A stretch of DNA of 64,000 nucleotides from Albidovulum denitrificans (GTDB lineage Bacteria > Pseudomonadota > Alphaproteobacteria > Rhodobacterales > Rhodobacteraceae): NCBI RefSeq assembly GCF_002973535.1, contig NZ_PVEP01000001.1, forward strand, positions 930,001 through 994,000. Direction: 5' to 3'. Under the pieces are notes generated by a model. It was not told the DNA's origin. It saw nothing but the letters and a program-made list of their open reading frames with translations, and did not search any database. Made by a program: the position numbers and the translations under genes. This document shows positions 55,782 to 64,000 of the stretch, piece by piece (positions within the stretch are counted from its first letter, which is position 1; each line of letters opens with the position of its first letter).

Positions 55782-56387
55782 TCACGCGGCGCGGGGCAGC
55801 TCGTCAAGGCTGAGCGCCCCGCAGCCGATCAGCGCCATCAGGTCACGCCCCCGCGCCAGGTCAAGGACGGGGTGATAGCCCGCATCCGTCCCCTGCCCCG
55901 ACGGGCAGCCCAGGCAAAGACCGGAGGCGGCAAAGATCACCTCATCCTCGGCCAGGCGCAGCGTGGTGATCCCCATCGGCGCGGGCTGCGCCAGCCGGGT
56001 GATGCCACGATACCCCTCCAGCGCCGCGGCGGGCAGAAGGGCTGCCTCGGCCTCAAGCACGGCGGCGACGACCGGCGACTGGATCAACACCTGCTGATCG
56101 GGGTCAAGCCAGACCGCGCCGCAATTGTTCAGAACACCCCCCGGTACCCGGATCAGGCTGCGCCCGGCGGGGTGGCGCCGCGCGGTATCGACCGCCAGAA
56201 GCGGGCGGAACCCGCCGTCCCAGGTGGCAACGCGCATCCCCGGAACAAGCGCATCGGCCCGGCGCCAGCCGCCCTCGGTCTCGATCAGCGTCGCCCCGGC
56301 AACGCCGCCGGGCTGGCGGTTCATGAACCGGGCGAGCAGATCGACAGGCTGGGCGGGTTCGAAATGGCGAATGTCCTGCATGAACAT
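55782..56387 (-). CDS. Hint-domain (Hint_2-like) protein
   Basis: The 201-residue protein contains a Hint (hedgehog/intein) fold region, about 25-120: GATLIETEGGWRRADALVPGMRVATWDGGFRPLLAVDTARRHPAG, then VLNNCGAVWLDPDQQVLIQSP. Hint-domain proteins are frequent in Rhodobacteraceae, often attached to secreted calcium-binding repeats, which are absent here. The residue expected to be the nucleophilic Cys at the domain start appears to be Ala (GATLIET), so self-cleavage is doubtful. The ATG at 56387 follows AAGGACCACC and is chosen over 56465. Confidence 0.7.
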   Translation of the reverse strand: MFMQDIRHFEPAQPVDLLARFMNRQPGGVAGATLIETEGGWRRADALVPGMRVATWDGGFRPLLAVDTARRHPAGRSLIRVPGGVLNNCGAVWLDPDQQVLIQSPVVAAVLEAEAALLPAAALEGYRGITRLAQPAPMGITTLRLAEDEVIFAASGLCLGCPSGQGTDAGYHPVLDLARGRDLMALIGCGALSLDELPRAA

Positions 56388-56465
56388 GATGGTGGTCCTT
56401 TCTGACGGTGGCCCCTCGGGGCGCGGTGTTGTGGGTGCCGTATCGGCGATGTCCCCAGTCAGCAC

Positions 56466-56749
56466 CGCGAATTCGCCCGGATTTCGACATGGTTGCGTCG
56501 AAGATTTGGCACTATCCCGCCACGATCCTTAATCCGCCCTCGCGCCCCGGCTTTGGCGACGTTTTCGCCCCGCCTTCATCCCCGGTTAACCAGGTTTCCA
56601 AGCGATTCCATACGCTTGTTCAAGCTTTCACCGCTATTTGGGCGAATCACCCCGGCGCCGGAACACCCCACAAAGGCCCGTTTCCGGCCGCACGCCCCCG
56701 CCCAGGGCCAGCACGACAAAGATTCTCACCCCGCCCCGCGATTTTCCTC
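56466..56749. other. Spacer between the Hint gene and the tRNA promoter
   Basis: About 280 bases with no supported gene. It must contain the Hint gene promoter on the minus strand. Open frames crossing it on the plus strand have no family character. No repeats stood out. Confidence 0.4.
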
Positions 56750-56778
56750 TTGCAGCCACCCGGCAGAGTTTATAAATC
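56750..56778 (+). promoter_or_regulatory. Candidate promoter of tRNA-Gly
   Basis: TTGCAG (56750-56755) and TAAATC (56773-56778) are 17 bases apart, and an overlapping TATAAA starts at 56771. The expected transcript start is about 8-10 bases before the mature tRNA 5' end at 56796. Confidence 0.55.
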
Positions 56779-56795
56779 CGCCTCACCCAAAGGAT

Positions 56796-56870
56796 GCGGG
56801 CGTAGCTCAGGGGTAGAGCATAACCTTGCCAAGGTTAGGGTCGTGAGTTCGAATCTCATCGCCCGCTCCA
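56796..56870 (+). tRNA. tRNA-Gly (anticodon GCC)
   Basis: The 75 bases fold as a full cloverleaf. The acceptor stem GCGGGCG pairs with CGCCCGC, followed by T and an encoded CCA. The D arm region is TAGCTCAGGGGTAGAGCA, the anticodon stem TAACC/GGTTA holds the loop TTGCCAA with anticodon GCC, and the T arm is GTGAGTTCGAATCTCAT with the invariant TTCGA. It reads GGC and GGU glycine codons. Confidence 0.97.
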
Positions 56871-56897
56871 ATTTTCCCGGACAGGGAACGCTGAAAC

Positions 56898-56919
56898 GGC
56901 CGCCGCAAGGCGGCCTTTT
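56898..56919 (+). terminator. Intrinsic terminator after tRNA-Gly
   Basis: GGCCGCC (56898-56904) pairs perfectly with GGCGGCC (56909-56915) around a GCAA tetraloop, followed by TTTT. It lies 28 bases past the tRNA. Confidence 0.8.
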
Positions 56920-57066
56920 GCGTTGCATATCGCGACATTCTCGAAAACCGCGCCCGATAGGACGTTTGCCGGGGTGGCGGGACCCCGGACCCGGTGCTAA
57001 GCGAAAGTCACCGTCACGAATCCGTCATCCGGCCCCGCTGGGGACCAGATCTAGAAGGACCCGCAC

Positions 57067-58086
57067 ATGGCCAGCATGACCGAACCGAAGCTGATCTCCG
57101 GCAATTCCAACCGTCCCTTGGGCAAATCCATCGCGCGCCGCATGTCGATGCACCGGGGCATGAACGTGGGCCTTGTGGATGCGCGGGTCGAACGCTTCAA
57201 CGATCAGGAGATCTTCGTCGAGGTGTTCGAGAACGTCCGGGGTGAGGATATGTACATCATCCAGTCGACGTCGAACCCGGCGAACGACAACCTGATGGAA
57301 CTTCTCATCATGACCGACGCGCTGAAACGCTCCTCGGCCAATCGCATCACCGCCGTGATCCCCTATTTCGGCTATGCCCGCCAGGACCGCCGTGCCAAGG
57401 CGCGCACGCCGATTTCCGCCAAGCTGGTCGCCAACCTCATCACCGAGGCGGGCGTGGACCGGATCCTGACGCTTGACCTGCACGCGGCGCAGATCCAGGG
57501 CTTCTTCGACATTCCGGTGGACAACCTCTATGCCGCGCCGATCTTCGCGCTGGATGTCGAACATCACTTCAAGGGCAAGCTCGACAAGGTCACCGTGATC
57601 TCGCCCGACGTCGGCGGCGTGGCCCGCGCGCGCGAACTGGCGCAGCGGATCGGCTGCGGGCTGGCCATCGTCGACAAGCGCCGCGTGAAGGCGGGCGAAG
57701 TGGCGGAAATGACCGTGATCGGCGACGTCACCGGGCAGACCTGCATCATCGTCGATGACATCTGCGACACCGCCGGAACGCTCTGCAAGGCGGCCGAGGT
57801 GCTGATGGAGGCGGGCGCGGCCGAGGTGCATTCCTACATCACCCACGGCGTCCTGTCCGGCCCTGCGGTTGAGCGGATCACCAAATCTGTGATGAAAAGC
57901 CTTGTCATCACCGATTCGATCGAGCCGAGCGAGCATGTGAAATCCGCCAAGAACATCCGCATCGTCCCGACCGCGCCGATGTTCGCGCAGGCGATCATGA
58001 ACATCTGGTCGGGGACCTCGGTTTCGTCGCTTTTCGATGCCGAGACGCTTGGCCCGATCTATGAGGGCATGTACAGCCGCGACTGA
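57067..58086 (+). CDS. prs: Ribose-phosphate pyrophosphokinase Prs
   Basis: Prs makes PRPP from ribose 5-phosphate and ATP for purine, pyrimidine, His and Trp synthesis. The 339 residues show the ATP loop [40 protein letters not shown] near 103, [19 protein letters not shown] (catalytic His region) and the PRPP signature [13 protein letters not shown] near 233. It is about 20 residues longer than E. coli Prs, chiefly in the C-terminal half, which is usual for alphaproteobacteria as I recall. Confidence 0.96.
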   Translation: MASMTEPKLISGNSNRPLGKSIARRMSMHRGMNVGLVDARVERFNDQEIFVEVFENVRGEDMYIIQSTSNPANDNLMELLIMTDALKRSSANRITAVIPYFGYARQDRRAKARTPISAKLVANLITEAGVDRILTLDLHAAQIQGFFDIPVDNLYAAPIFALDVEHHFKGKLDKVTVISPDVGGVARARELAQRIGCGLAIVDKRRVKAGEVAEMTVIGDVTGQTCIIVDDICDTAGTLCKAAEVLMEAGAAEVHSYITHGVLSGPAVERITKSVMKSLVITDSIEPSEHVKSAKNIRIVPTAPMFAQAIMNIWSGTSVSSLFDAETLGPIYEGMYSRD

Positions 58087-58134
58087 CCGCAGCCGTCCCC
58101 GCCGCCCGAACGCATAAGCCTTGGGAGGTCCCCG

Positions 58135-58509
58135 ATGCCCAGCACCACCGGCGGATGCCTCTGCGGCGCGGTGCGCCTGACGGCCACCGGCGCGCCTGAC
58201 CGGGTGGGCCTCTGCCACTGTCTCGACTGCCGCAAGCATCACGGCGCGCTCTTCTTCGCCGCCGCGATCTTTCCCGCCGCCGCCGTGACCGTGACGGGCG
58301 AGACGCGCGCCTACAAGGGCCGCCACTTCTGCCCCGCCTGCGGCTCCTCCGTCTTCGCCCGCTGGGGCGATGAAATCGAGGTCCACCTTGGCGCCCTCGA
58401 CGCGCCCGACGCATTCACCCCGACCTATGAGCTGTGGACGATCCGCCGCGAAAGCTGGCTGCCGCCCTTCCCGCTTGCACAGCGCGTCCCCCGCGACCGG
58501 ACGCCATAG
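58135..58509 (+). CDS. GFA family protein (CENP-V/GFA zinc fold)
   Basis: The 124 residues match the GFA (glutathione-dependent formaldehyde-activating enzyme-like) fold: GGCLCGAVRL at 5-14, CHCLDCRKHHGALFFA at 27-42 and FCPACGSSVFARWGDEIEVHLGALD at about 67-91, giving the usual Cys sets for two zinc ions. Most family members are not true Gfa enzymes; a general thiol/aldehyde role is only inferred. GGGAGGTCC precedes the ATG. Confidence 0.92.
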   Translation: MPSTTGGCLCGAVRLTATGAPDRVGLCHCLDCRKHHGALFFAAAIFPAAAVTVTGETRAYKGRHFCPACGSSVFARWGDEIEVHLGALDAPDAFTPTYELWTIRRESWLPPFPLAQRVPRDRTP

Positions 58510-58523
58510 CTGTCGCTACAGAT
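58506..58523. promoter_or_regulatory. CTGT-N4-ACAG dyad upstream of the DUF302 gene
   Basis: CTGTCGCTACAG (58510-58521) is an imperfect dyad similar to the core of the palindrome at 23101-23116 (CTGTAGCTACAG). It overlaps the end of the GFA gene and lies about 90 bases before the DUF302 start. It may be an operator shared by the two loci. Confidence 0.3.
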
Positions 58524-58610
58524 AAACGACAGGAACCCGACGCAAACCCGAACGTTTGCACCCCGCCCCGCCCGCCCCCATATCAGGGGGACCGGCAAAC
58601 GGAGGCCCCC

Positions 58611-58997
58611 ATGTCCTACACCATCGACCGCACCCTTTCCGGCGTCAGCTTCGACGAGGCCGACGCCCGCACCCGCGCCGCCCTTCAGGCGCATGGCTTT
58701 GGCGTGCTGACCGAAATCGACGTCGCCGCGACGATGAAGAAGAAACTCGATCGCGACATGCCCGGCTACCGCATCCTTGGCGCCTGCAACCCGAACATGG
58801 CCTGGGAGGCGATCGGGATGGAACCGAAGATCGGCGCCATGCTGCCCTGCAACGTGATCCTGCGCGAGGTCGAAAACGGCATCGAAGTCAGTGCGATAGA
58901 CCCCGTCGCCTCGATGATGGCGGTGCAGAACGCGGCCCTTCCCGGCGTCGCCGGACAGGTGCGGGACATGTTGGCGAAAGCAGTCGCCGCGATCTGA
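58611..58997 (+). CDS. DUF302 family protein
   Basis: The 128 residues match DUF302: ADARTRAALQAHGFGVLTEIDVAATMKKKLDRDMPGYRILGACNPNMAWEAI (about 17-68), the CNP motif at the active-looking loop, and MLPCNVILREVENGIEVSAIDPVASM afterwards. The fold is known but the function is not. ATG at 58611 with GGAGG eight bases upstream; the open frame runs back to 58434 within the GFA gene. It converges with the arylsulfotransferase gene. Confidence 0.92.
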   Translation: MSYTIDRTLSGVSFDEADARTRAALQAHGFGVLTEIDVAATMKKKLDRDMPGYRILGACNPNMAWEAIGMEPKIGAMLPCNVILREVENGIEVSAIDPVASMMAVQNAALPGVAGQVRDMLAKAVAAI

Positions 58998-59001
58998 CCC
59001 G

Positions 59002-60369
59002 TCAGGGGCAGGACCAGTCGGTCACGGTGAAATACGCGGCCGGGAAGGCGCGGGCGCCAGTCATCTCAAGCACACGGTCGTCGTCGAAGCGGTTGATATA
59101 TTCCCACACCGTATCGCCCTTCGCGTCCACCTGAATGACCCGCCCCGCCTCCGGTTCCGCGATCAGGAACCCGCCGCCAGGCTGCTCTTGCAGATAGCCG
59201 CGAAAGACGCTGAGCATATCCCCACCGTAGCGCACCCTGGCGTCGCCAGAGACCGGATCGACGGCAAGGATCTGGCTCGTCCGCGGCTGGCTCAGATCGG
59301 TCACGCCGTCGGGGCCGGACTGATAGGAATAGGTGTTGTTGTTGAATACCGCGATGGTCCCGTCCGACACGAACTTCGCGCTGTGCTGGCGCAGCCATGG
59401 CCCGGTACCATGCCATTTCACGCGCCAGTCGGTCGGGTCGACGACGAAGACAAGATTGTAATCGCGTACCGAAACAACGAGGTTCCCCGCCGCGAACTCC
59501 GGGAAGGCCGGGGCGAGGTCGGACGAAAGTTCGTCGATCATGTTGACGTGCATGAGTTCGTTGTCGGTCAACGATTCATTGGCCATCATTTCCCCGGTCG
59601 CGCTCAGCAACGGTTCGAAACCGTTCTCCATCATCAGCTTGAACACCGATTTTCTGGACAGGATGCGCCCATCCTCACCCACATGCAGGATCAGATCGTC
59701 CTGGATCGTCCCACGCGCACGCGTCGGGCTGACCAGTGGGCGGTAGGTCGGATTGTTCGCGTCGGCATCGACGTCAAGCCCGCCAACCCAGTAGCCCCCG
59801 GCAGCGGCCTTCTCGATCGAGTGATGGGTCCGCTCCGGCAGCGCCCAAAGCCGTTCGCCGCAGCGCGACAGCTTCACCGTACCCTGATATTCAAAGTTGA
59901 AGACAACCGACCCGTCCGGTTCGATGTAAGATCCGTGCAGATCCACGTTCCAGTCGGTTTGCGGCGCGCCGGGCTTGTCCGCCCGTTCCGGCAGCAGTTC
60001 CGAGAACGCCGCCCGCCATGAGGCCACGGTGCTGCCGTCACGCCGGATCAGGCGCAGGCCCGGATCGCCGTCGAAAAAGCCGGTCAGAAGAACAAGGTCA
60101 TCAGTGTCCATCAGCGTGTTGACCGTCACCCCTGCACCCGGCTTGCGGGACGGCTGGAGGAAATGTTCCGGCAGCGGGTCGGCGGCCTGCTCCCAGCCCG
60201 AGGACAAGACCTCGACCGCATCGCCGGACCATTGCATCAGGAGGGCGGAGGCGGATTTGGGCGAGCCTTTGGCATAGCCAGCCACAAAAATCGCCGCGCC
60301 GCCGAACAGCACGCCCACCCCGATCAGAACACGCAGATAATGCTTCTCGTACCAGGACACGAACGGCAT
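59002..60369 (-). CDS. Arylsulfotransferase (ASST) family protein
   Basis: A 455-residue membrane-anchored protein with one N-terminal helix (about 13-32), the rest presumably a periplasmic beta-propeller of the ASST type: WRAAFSELLP, WNVDLHGSYIEPDGSVVFNFEYQGTVKLSRCG, LPERTHHSIEKAAAGGYWVGG, HVNMIDELSSDLAPAFPEFAAGNLVVSVRDYNLVFVVD and WLRQHSAKFVSDGTIAVFNN. The His residues in THHS and QHS fit the catalytic and substrate histidines of aryl sulfotransferases. True substrate is unknown; family proteins often have other roles. Confidence 0.78.
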   Translation of the reverse strand: MPFVSWYEKHYLRVLIGVGVLFGGAAIFVAGYAKGSPKSASALLMQWSGDAVEVLSSGWEQAADPLPEHFLQPSRKPGAGVTVNTLMDTDDLVLLTGFFDGDPGLRLIRRDGSTVASWRAAFSELLPERADKPGAPQTDWNVDLHGSYIEPDGSVVFNFEYQGTVKLSRCGERLWALPERTHHSIEKAAAGGYWVGGLDVDADANNPTYRPLVSPTRARGTIQDDLILHVGEDGRILSRKSVFKLMMENGFEPLLSATGEMMANESLTDNELMHVNMIDELSSDLAPAFPEFAAGNLVVSVRDYNLVFVVDPTDWRVKWHGTGPWLRQHSAKFVSDGTIAVFNNNTYSYQSGPDGVTDLSQPRTSQILAVDPVSGDARVRYGGDMLSVFRGYLQEQPGGGFLIAEPEAGRVIQVDAKGDTVWEYINRFDDDRVLEMTGARAFPAAYFTVTDWSCP

Positions 60370-60455
60370 CGGCTGACCCTTCCGCCACGGGACCTATCCC
60401 GTGAACGTTACCAGCCGATGTTCAAAAATCAACATTTTCGGCGCCAGGGGCCGGG

Positions 60456-60869
60456 TTAGCGCTGAATTCCGCGCAGATACTCCGCCAGGGCGACCAGGTT
60501 CGCGGGCGTTGGCGTTTCCACCCCGTCGCCGGTCGGGACCATGACCAAAGGCCCTTCCTGAAGCGCCACACCCAGTTCCGGCATGACCGAGGCACGGTCG
60601 CCGCGCCTTGTATAGCCGTCGATCGCCGACATCACCCGGACCATCGGGAACGTGCCGCCATTGCGTTCGGAGATCCGCGTCAGGTCGGCTGGCGGATGGT
60701 CAAGACCCGCCGCCGCCGGGCCGTCGCCGATGCCCGAGGTGCCATGGCAGGACACGCAATACTGGTCGTAAAGCGCGCGTCCGGCGACGCGGCCATCGGG
60801 TGCGCAGGCCGCCAGGACCGCAAGGCCGAAGACAGCCGCAACCCCCGGCGCGATCAGGTGTTTCGTCAT
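60456..60869 (-). CDS. C-type cytochrome, lipoprotein
   Basis: A 137-residue monohaem cytochrome. The signal ends in a lipobox LAAC with Cys22, so it is likely a membrane-attached lipoprotein in the periplasm. The haem site CVSCH is at 38-42 and a Met ligand is probably in SVMPELG near 95. An electron-transfer role is clear; the partner is not. It lies 13 bases downstream of nothing on its strand but follows lolD by a short gap, suggesting a lolC-lolD-cytochrome transcript. Confidence 0.9.
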   Translation of the reverse strand: MTKHLIAPGVAAVFGLAVLAACAPDGRVAGRALYDQYCVSCHGTSGIGDGPAAAGLDHPPADLTRISERNGGTFPMVRVMSAIDGYTRRGDRASVMPELGVALQEGPLVMVPTGDGVETPTPANLVALAEYLRGIQR

Positions 60870-60882
60870 GACACTTCCCCCT

Positions 60883-61566
60883 TCAGCCTGCGATCAACCG
60901 GCCGTTTTCCAGCCGCAGCACACGGTCCATCCGGCCCGCAATCTCAAGGTTATGCGTCGCGATCAGGGCGGACAAGCCCGTCTCGCGCACAAGCTGCATC
61001 AGGACGTGAAAGACCTGATCGGCGGTCGCGGGGTCAAGGTTGCCGGTCGGCTCATCCGCCAGAAGAAGACGCGGCCCGTTGGCCAGCGCCCGGCAGAAAG
61101 CCACGCGCTGCTGTTCGCCGCCCGACAGCGCCGCGGGGCGGTGATCGGCCCGCGCGGCAACACCCACCTGCCCCAGCAACGCGCGCGCCCGCGCCTCGGC
61201 CGTCGCGCGCCCGACACCCGCCGCAAGCTGCGGCAGGACAACGTTTTCCAGCGCCGTGAATTCCGGCAGAAGGTGGTGAAACTGATAGATGAACCCGACC
61301 TCGGTCCGCCGAAGCGCCGTGCGCTCACCATCCGGCAGGCCGGTCGCCTCGCGCCCGGAAATCAGCACCTGCCCCGCATCCGCGCGGTCAAGCAGCCCCG
61401 CTATATGGAGAAGCGTGGACTTCCCCGCGCCCGACGGCGCGACAAGGCCCGCGACCTCCCCCGGCGCCAGGGCAAGGTCAAGCGCGTCCAGCACCCGCAC
61501 CTCGCCCGGCTGGCCCTTCAGATAGACCTTCGCGATCCCGCGCAGTTCCAGCACCGTCTCACTCAT
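60883..61566 (-). CDS. lolD: Lipoprotein-releasing ABC transporter ATPase LolD
   Basis: The 227-residue ATPase powers release of outer-membrane lipoproteins from the inner membrane. Walker [15 protein letters not shown] is at about 41-54, signature [15 protein letters not shown] near 142 and Walker [13 protein letters not shown] near 164; these and the LTELRR-like Q-loop [12 protein letters not shown] match the LolD/MacB group. It overlaps the lolC stop by eight bases. Confidence 0.95.
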   Translation of the reverse strand: MSETVLELRGIAKVYLKGQPGEVRVLDALDLALAPGEVAGLVAPSGAGKSTLLHIAGLLDRADAGQVLISGREATGLPDGERTALRRTEVGFIYQFHHLLPEFTALENVVLPQLAAGVGRATAEARARALLGQVGVAARADHRPAALSGGEQQRVAFCRALANGPRLLLADEPTGNLDPATADQVFHVLMQLVRETGLSALIATHNLEIAGRMDRVLRLENGRLIAG

Positions 61567-62845
61567 AGCGCAGCGCCTCGACCGGGTTCATCCGCGCCGC
61601 GCGGCGGGCGGGGAAGATGGTGACAAGGAACGACAGGATCAGCGACAACCCCACCGCGCGCCCGACATCCCAGGCCCGCAGCTCTGCCGGCAGCCGGTAG
61701 ATGCCCCGGATCGACGGGTCCCAGGCCCCGCCACCGCTGAGCCAGTTGACGCCCGACATGATGGCGTCGATGTTCCAGGCGATCACGCTGCCAAGGGCCA
61801 CCCCGGCGATGGTCCCGGTGATCCCGGTGAAGGCACCGCAGAGGAAAAAGACCCGCAGGATCGACCCTTCGGTCAGGCCCATCGTGCGCAGGATGCCGAT
61901 GTCGCGGCCCTTGTTCTTGACCAGCATGATGAGACCCGAGGTGATGTTGAGCGTCGCGATCAGCACCACCAGCGCAAGGATCAGGAACATCACGTCATCC
62001 TCGATCGAGAGCGCGCGCAGGAACGCGCCCGAGCGGTCCTTCCAGGTCCAGACATAGCGCCCCTCCCCCGCCGCCTCTTGCAGCGCGGGAACCATCGCGT
62101 CGATCTCCTCCGGCCGCTCGACATAGACCTCGATCTGGTCCGCGCCACCCTCGCGGTTGAAGAAGGATTGCGCCTCGGCGAAGGGCATGTAGATCCGCGC
62201 GCTGTCCACATCCGCCCGCCCGGCGGAGAAGATATAGACAACCTCATAGACATTGACGCGGGGGCTGACACCAAAGGCGGTCTTGACGCCGTTCGGCTGG
62301 ATCAGCTTCAGCTTGTCACCGATGCCAAGGCCCAGCGTCCGCGCCATCCCGGCCCCGACCGCGATCCCCTGATCAAAGCGGCCGATGTCGCCCAATGGCT
62401 CCGGCGCGCCCTCGAATGTCGGCAGGTCGCGCAGCACCTTGGCCGCGACGCCATGCACCTCGGCCACCGCGGACTGGTTGCCATAGGTCGCCATCGCATA
62501 GCCAAGGACACGCGGATTGGCGCGGGTCACCCCCGGCACGGCCAGAAGCTGCGCAGTCAGCGCCTCGTAATCCGTGATTGCGGTCGTGCTGACGCCGTTC
62601 TCGTCCAGATAGGAATAGCTGCCGATCTCTGCATGGGCATAGGCGCCGATGACGGTATTGACGAACTCGGTCCGAAACCCGGCCCGCACCGCCAGCGTCA
62701 CGACAAGCGCCATGACCCCCAGCGTGATGCCGATGAGGCTGATCCAGGTCATCGTGCTGACCCCGCCCTCGGCACGGCGCGCGCGCAGGTAGCGCCAGGC
62801 GATCATGAATTCGAAAGGCGCGAAAGGCGCGGGTCGGCTGGCCAT
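61559..62845 (-). CDS. lolC: Lipoprotein-releasing ABC transporter permease LolC/LolE
   Basis: A 428-residue permease with four membrane helices (N-terminal at about 30-50 and three at about 275-420) flanking a large periplasmic domain. The start FEFMIAWRYLRARRAEGGVSTMTWISLIGITLGVMALVVTLAVRAGFR and the end [18 protein letters not shown] are typical of FtsX-type LolC/E. Alphaproteobacteria usually have one LolC/E hybrid protein (LolF), so it may work as a homodimer. It is the first gene of the lol transcript. Confidence 0.94.
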   Translation of the reverse strand: MASRPAPFAPFEFMIAWRYLRARRAEGGVSTMTWISLIGITLGVMALVVTLAVRAGFRTEFVNTVIGAYAHAEIGSYSYLDENGVSTTAITDYEALTAQLLAVPGVTRANPRVLGYAMATYGNQSAVAEVHGVAAKVLRDLPTFEGAPEPLGDIGRFDQGIAVGAGMARTLGLGIGDKLKLIQPNGVKTAFGVSPRVNVYEVVYIFSAGRADVDSARIYMPFAEAQSFFNREGGADQIEVYVERPEEIDAMVPALQEAAGEGRYVWTWKDRSGAFLRALSIEDDVMFLILALVVLIATLNITSGLIMLVKNKGRDIGILRTMGLTEGSILRVFFLCGAFTGITGTIAGVALGSVIAWNIDAIMSGVNWLSGGGAWDPSIRGIYRLPAELRAWDVGRAVGLSLILSFLVTIFPARRAARMNPVEALRYE

Positions 62846-62916
62846 CGGGGCTCCGGGTCATCAGGGCGCGCGCAAGGTGGCGAGGGCGGGGGGAAAGGTC
62901 AAGGGCAAGAGGGCCC

Positions 62917-64000
62917 TCAGTCCGGGGTGATCCGCAAAAGCTCCCCCTCCGGCGAATCCGTCACGGCAAGGATCGCGCCGTCGCGGTCGATGGCGATGTC
63001 GCGGAACCGGGCGGCGCCGGTGAAATACCGCGCCTCGCCCGTGACCCGTCCCTCCGCCAGCGTCAGCCGCACCAAGCCGCCGGGGTTCAGCGAGGCGGCA
63101 AGGATGTCGCCCTGCCAATCGGGCAGCATCGCGCCATCGTAGAAGGCAAAGCCCCCCGGCGCGATGACCGGGTCCCAGAAATAGACCGGCTCTTCCATCC
63201 CGTCGCGATGGGCGAGGCCCTCGCCGATGGGGCTGCCGTTGTAATTCTCGCCATAGCTGACGACGGGCCAGCCATAGTTCCGGCCCGGCGCGATCCTGTT
63301 CAGTTCATCCCCGCCGCGCGGCCCGTGTTCCAGCGTCCAGAGCACCCCGTCCGGTGCCAGCGCCGCGCCTTGCAGGTTGCGGTGACCCAGCGACCAGACC
63401 TGCGCCGCGACCCCGCCCTGCCCCGCGAATGGATTGTCGGACGGCACCGTGCCGTCGGCGTTCAGCCGGATCACCTTGCCGTAGCTTTTCGCCGGGTCCT
63501 GCGCGAACTGGCGTTCCCGCGGGGTGAAATGTTCGCCCGTGGTGATGAAGACATGATCGCCGTCCGGCACGACACGCGACCCGTAATGGGCGGCGGTGGG
63601 CGATGGCGGGTCCTGCACGAAGACCTCGGTCAACCCGGTCAGCCGGTTATCCGCCCCCAGTGTCGCATAGGCCGCCGCCGTGGCCGACAGGCCACCGCCC
63701 AGCGGTTTGGCATAGCTTAGCCAGATGCGGCGGCTTTCGGCGAAGTCAGGCGCCAGCGCCACGTCGAGCAGCCCGCCCTGCCCCTCGGCCAGCACATCCG
63801 GCACCCCCGCGACCGGCTCGCCCACCCTGCCATCCGCGCCGACGACACGCAGCGTGCCGCCCCGTTCGGTGACAAGGTAGCCGCCATCGGGCAGCACCGC
63901 GACGGCCCAGGGCGTGTCCAGCCCGCGCGCCAGCGTCCGGGCTGTCAGAACCACCCCGTCCTCGGTCTTCGGCGCGCGGGTCTGATCGGCGCGGGCCGGG
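62917..64000 (-). CDS. PQQ-dependent sugar (aldose) dehydrogenase, 5' end cut by window edge
   Basis: At least 361 codons are present. The frame is open to the window edge, and the residues before VVLTARTLARGLDTPWAV (PARADQTRAPKTEDG) look like the end of a signal peptide with an ARA-D cleavage, so the protein is exported. The six-bladed propeller family landmarks are present: LDTPWAVAVLPDGGYLVTERGG, GGLLDVALAPDF, HFTPRERQFAQDPAKSYGKVIRLNADG, GHRNLQGAALAPDGVLWTLEHGPRGGDELNRI and NYGWPVVSYG. This is the YliI/soluble-glucose-dehydrogenase group. The GTG at 63954 is unlikely to be the start. Confidence 0.9.
   Translation of the reverse strand, partial: PARADQTRAPKTEDGVVLTARTLARGLDTPWAVAVLPDGGYLVTERGGTLRVVGADGRVGEPVAGVPDVLAEGQGGLLDVALAPDFAESRRIWLSYAKPLGGGLSATAAAYATLGADNRLTGLTEVFVQDPPSPTAAHYGSRVVPDGDHVFITTGEHFTPRERQFAQDPAKSYGKVIRLNADGTVPSDNPFAGQGGVAAQVWSLGHRNLQGAALAPDGVLWTLEHGPRGGDELNRIAPGRNYGWPVVSYGENYNGSPIGEGLAHRDGMEEPVYFWDPVIAPGGFAFYDGAMLPDWQGDILAASLNPGGLVRLTLAEGRVTGEARYFTGAARFRDIAIDRDGAILAVTDSPEGELLRITPD

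Overview
The window is a chromosomal segment of a GC-rich alphaproteobacterium, almost certainly Rhodobacteraceae (Rhodobacter/Tabrizicola/Gemmobacter-like). The evidence is the gene content: DUF2484 genes next to murC/murB, DUF1127 followed by a CCUCCUCCC stem-loop array, aerobic cobaltochelatase cobS/cobT, and a long structured leader before mraZ. No rRNA, prophage, CRISPR array or complete insertion sequence is visible.

Layout. Positions 1-11072 hold a partial Tat-secreted msrB, a small membrane protein, cobS and cobT separated by a REP-flanked RAYT transposase, an M24 aminopeptidase P, a DUF427 protein, a ClC chloride channel, and a D-lactate/glycolate oxidase pair. Positions 11131-43287 are the division and cell wall (dcw) cluster, read on the minus strand from mraZ at the right: mraZ, rsmH, ftsL, ftsI, murE, murF, mraY, murD, ftsW, murG, murC, murB, ddl, ftsQ, ftsA, ftsZ, lpxC, bamD, recN. 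Extra genes interrupt it: DUF2161 and an SDR after mraY, an antisense FKBP, a block between murD and ftsW (alpha/beta hydrolase, MerR, CMD, MBL, AraC), an APC permease, two DUF2484 genes and an orphan gene between murC and murB, and an antisense marC between murB and ddl. Positions 43288-43952 hold an UpsM-like leader and candidate MraZ boxes. Positions 43953-49787 hold mrp, the DUF1127 gene with its eight-hairpin CcsR (cuckoo) sRNA array, a YdeI-type protein and a UvrD/PcrA helicase. Positions 49892-64000 hold an FMN lactate dehydrogenase, pyruvate carboxylase, small hypotheticals, a Hint-domain protein, tRNA-Gly, prs, GFA and DUF302 proteins, an arylsulfotransferase, a cytochrome c, lolD/lolC and a partial PQQ sugar dehydrogenase.

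How the parts fit. The dcw cluster supplies the peptidoglycan precursor enzymes and the early divisome, with lpxC and bamD adding outer-membrane biogenesis. CcaF1/CcsR and UpsM are known in R. sphaeroides as stress-linked RNA regulators. Both sit just upstream of mraZ here, so a dense RNA-regulatory zone heads the cell wall operon. Two dispersed palindromic repeat families (a REP with its RAYT, and a 93-bp element that begins at stop codons) give clues to genome dynamics. All functions are inferred from sequence recognition by eye; no database search was run.
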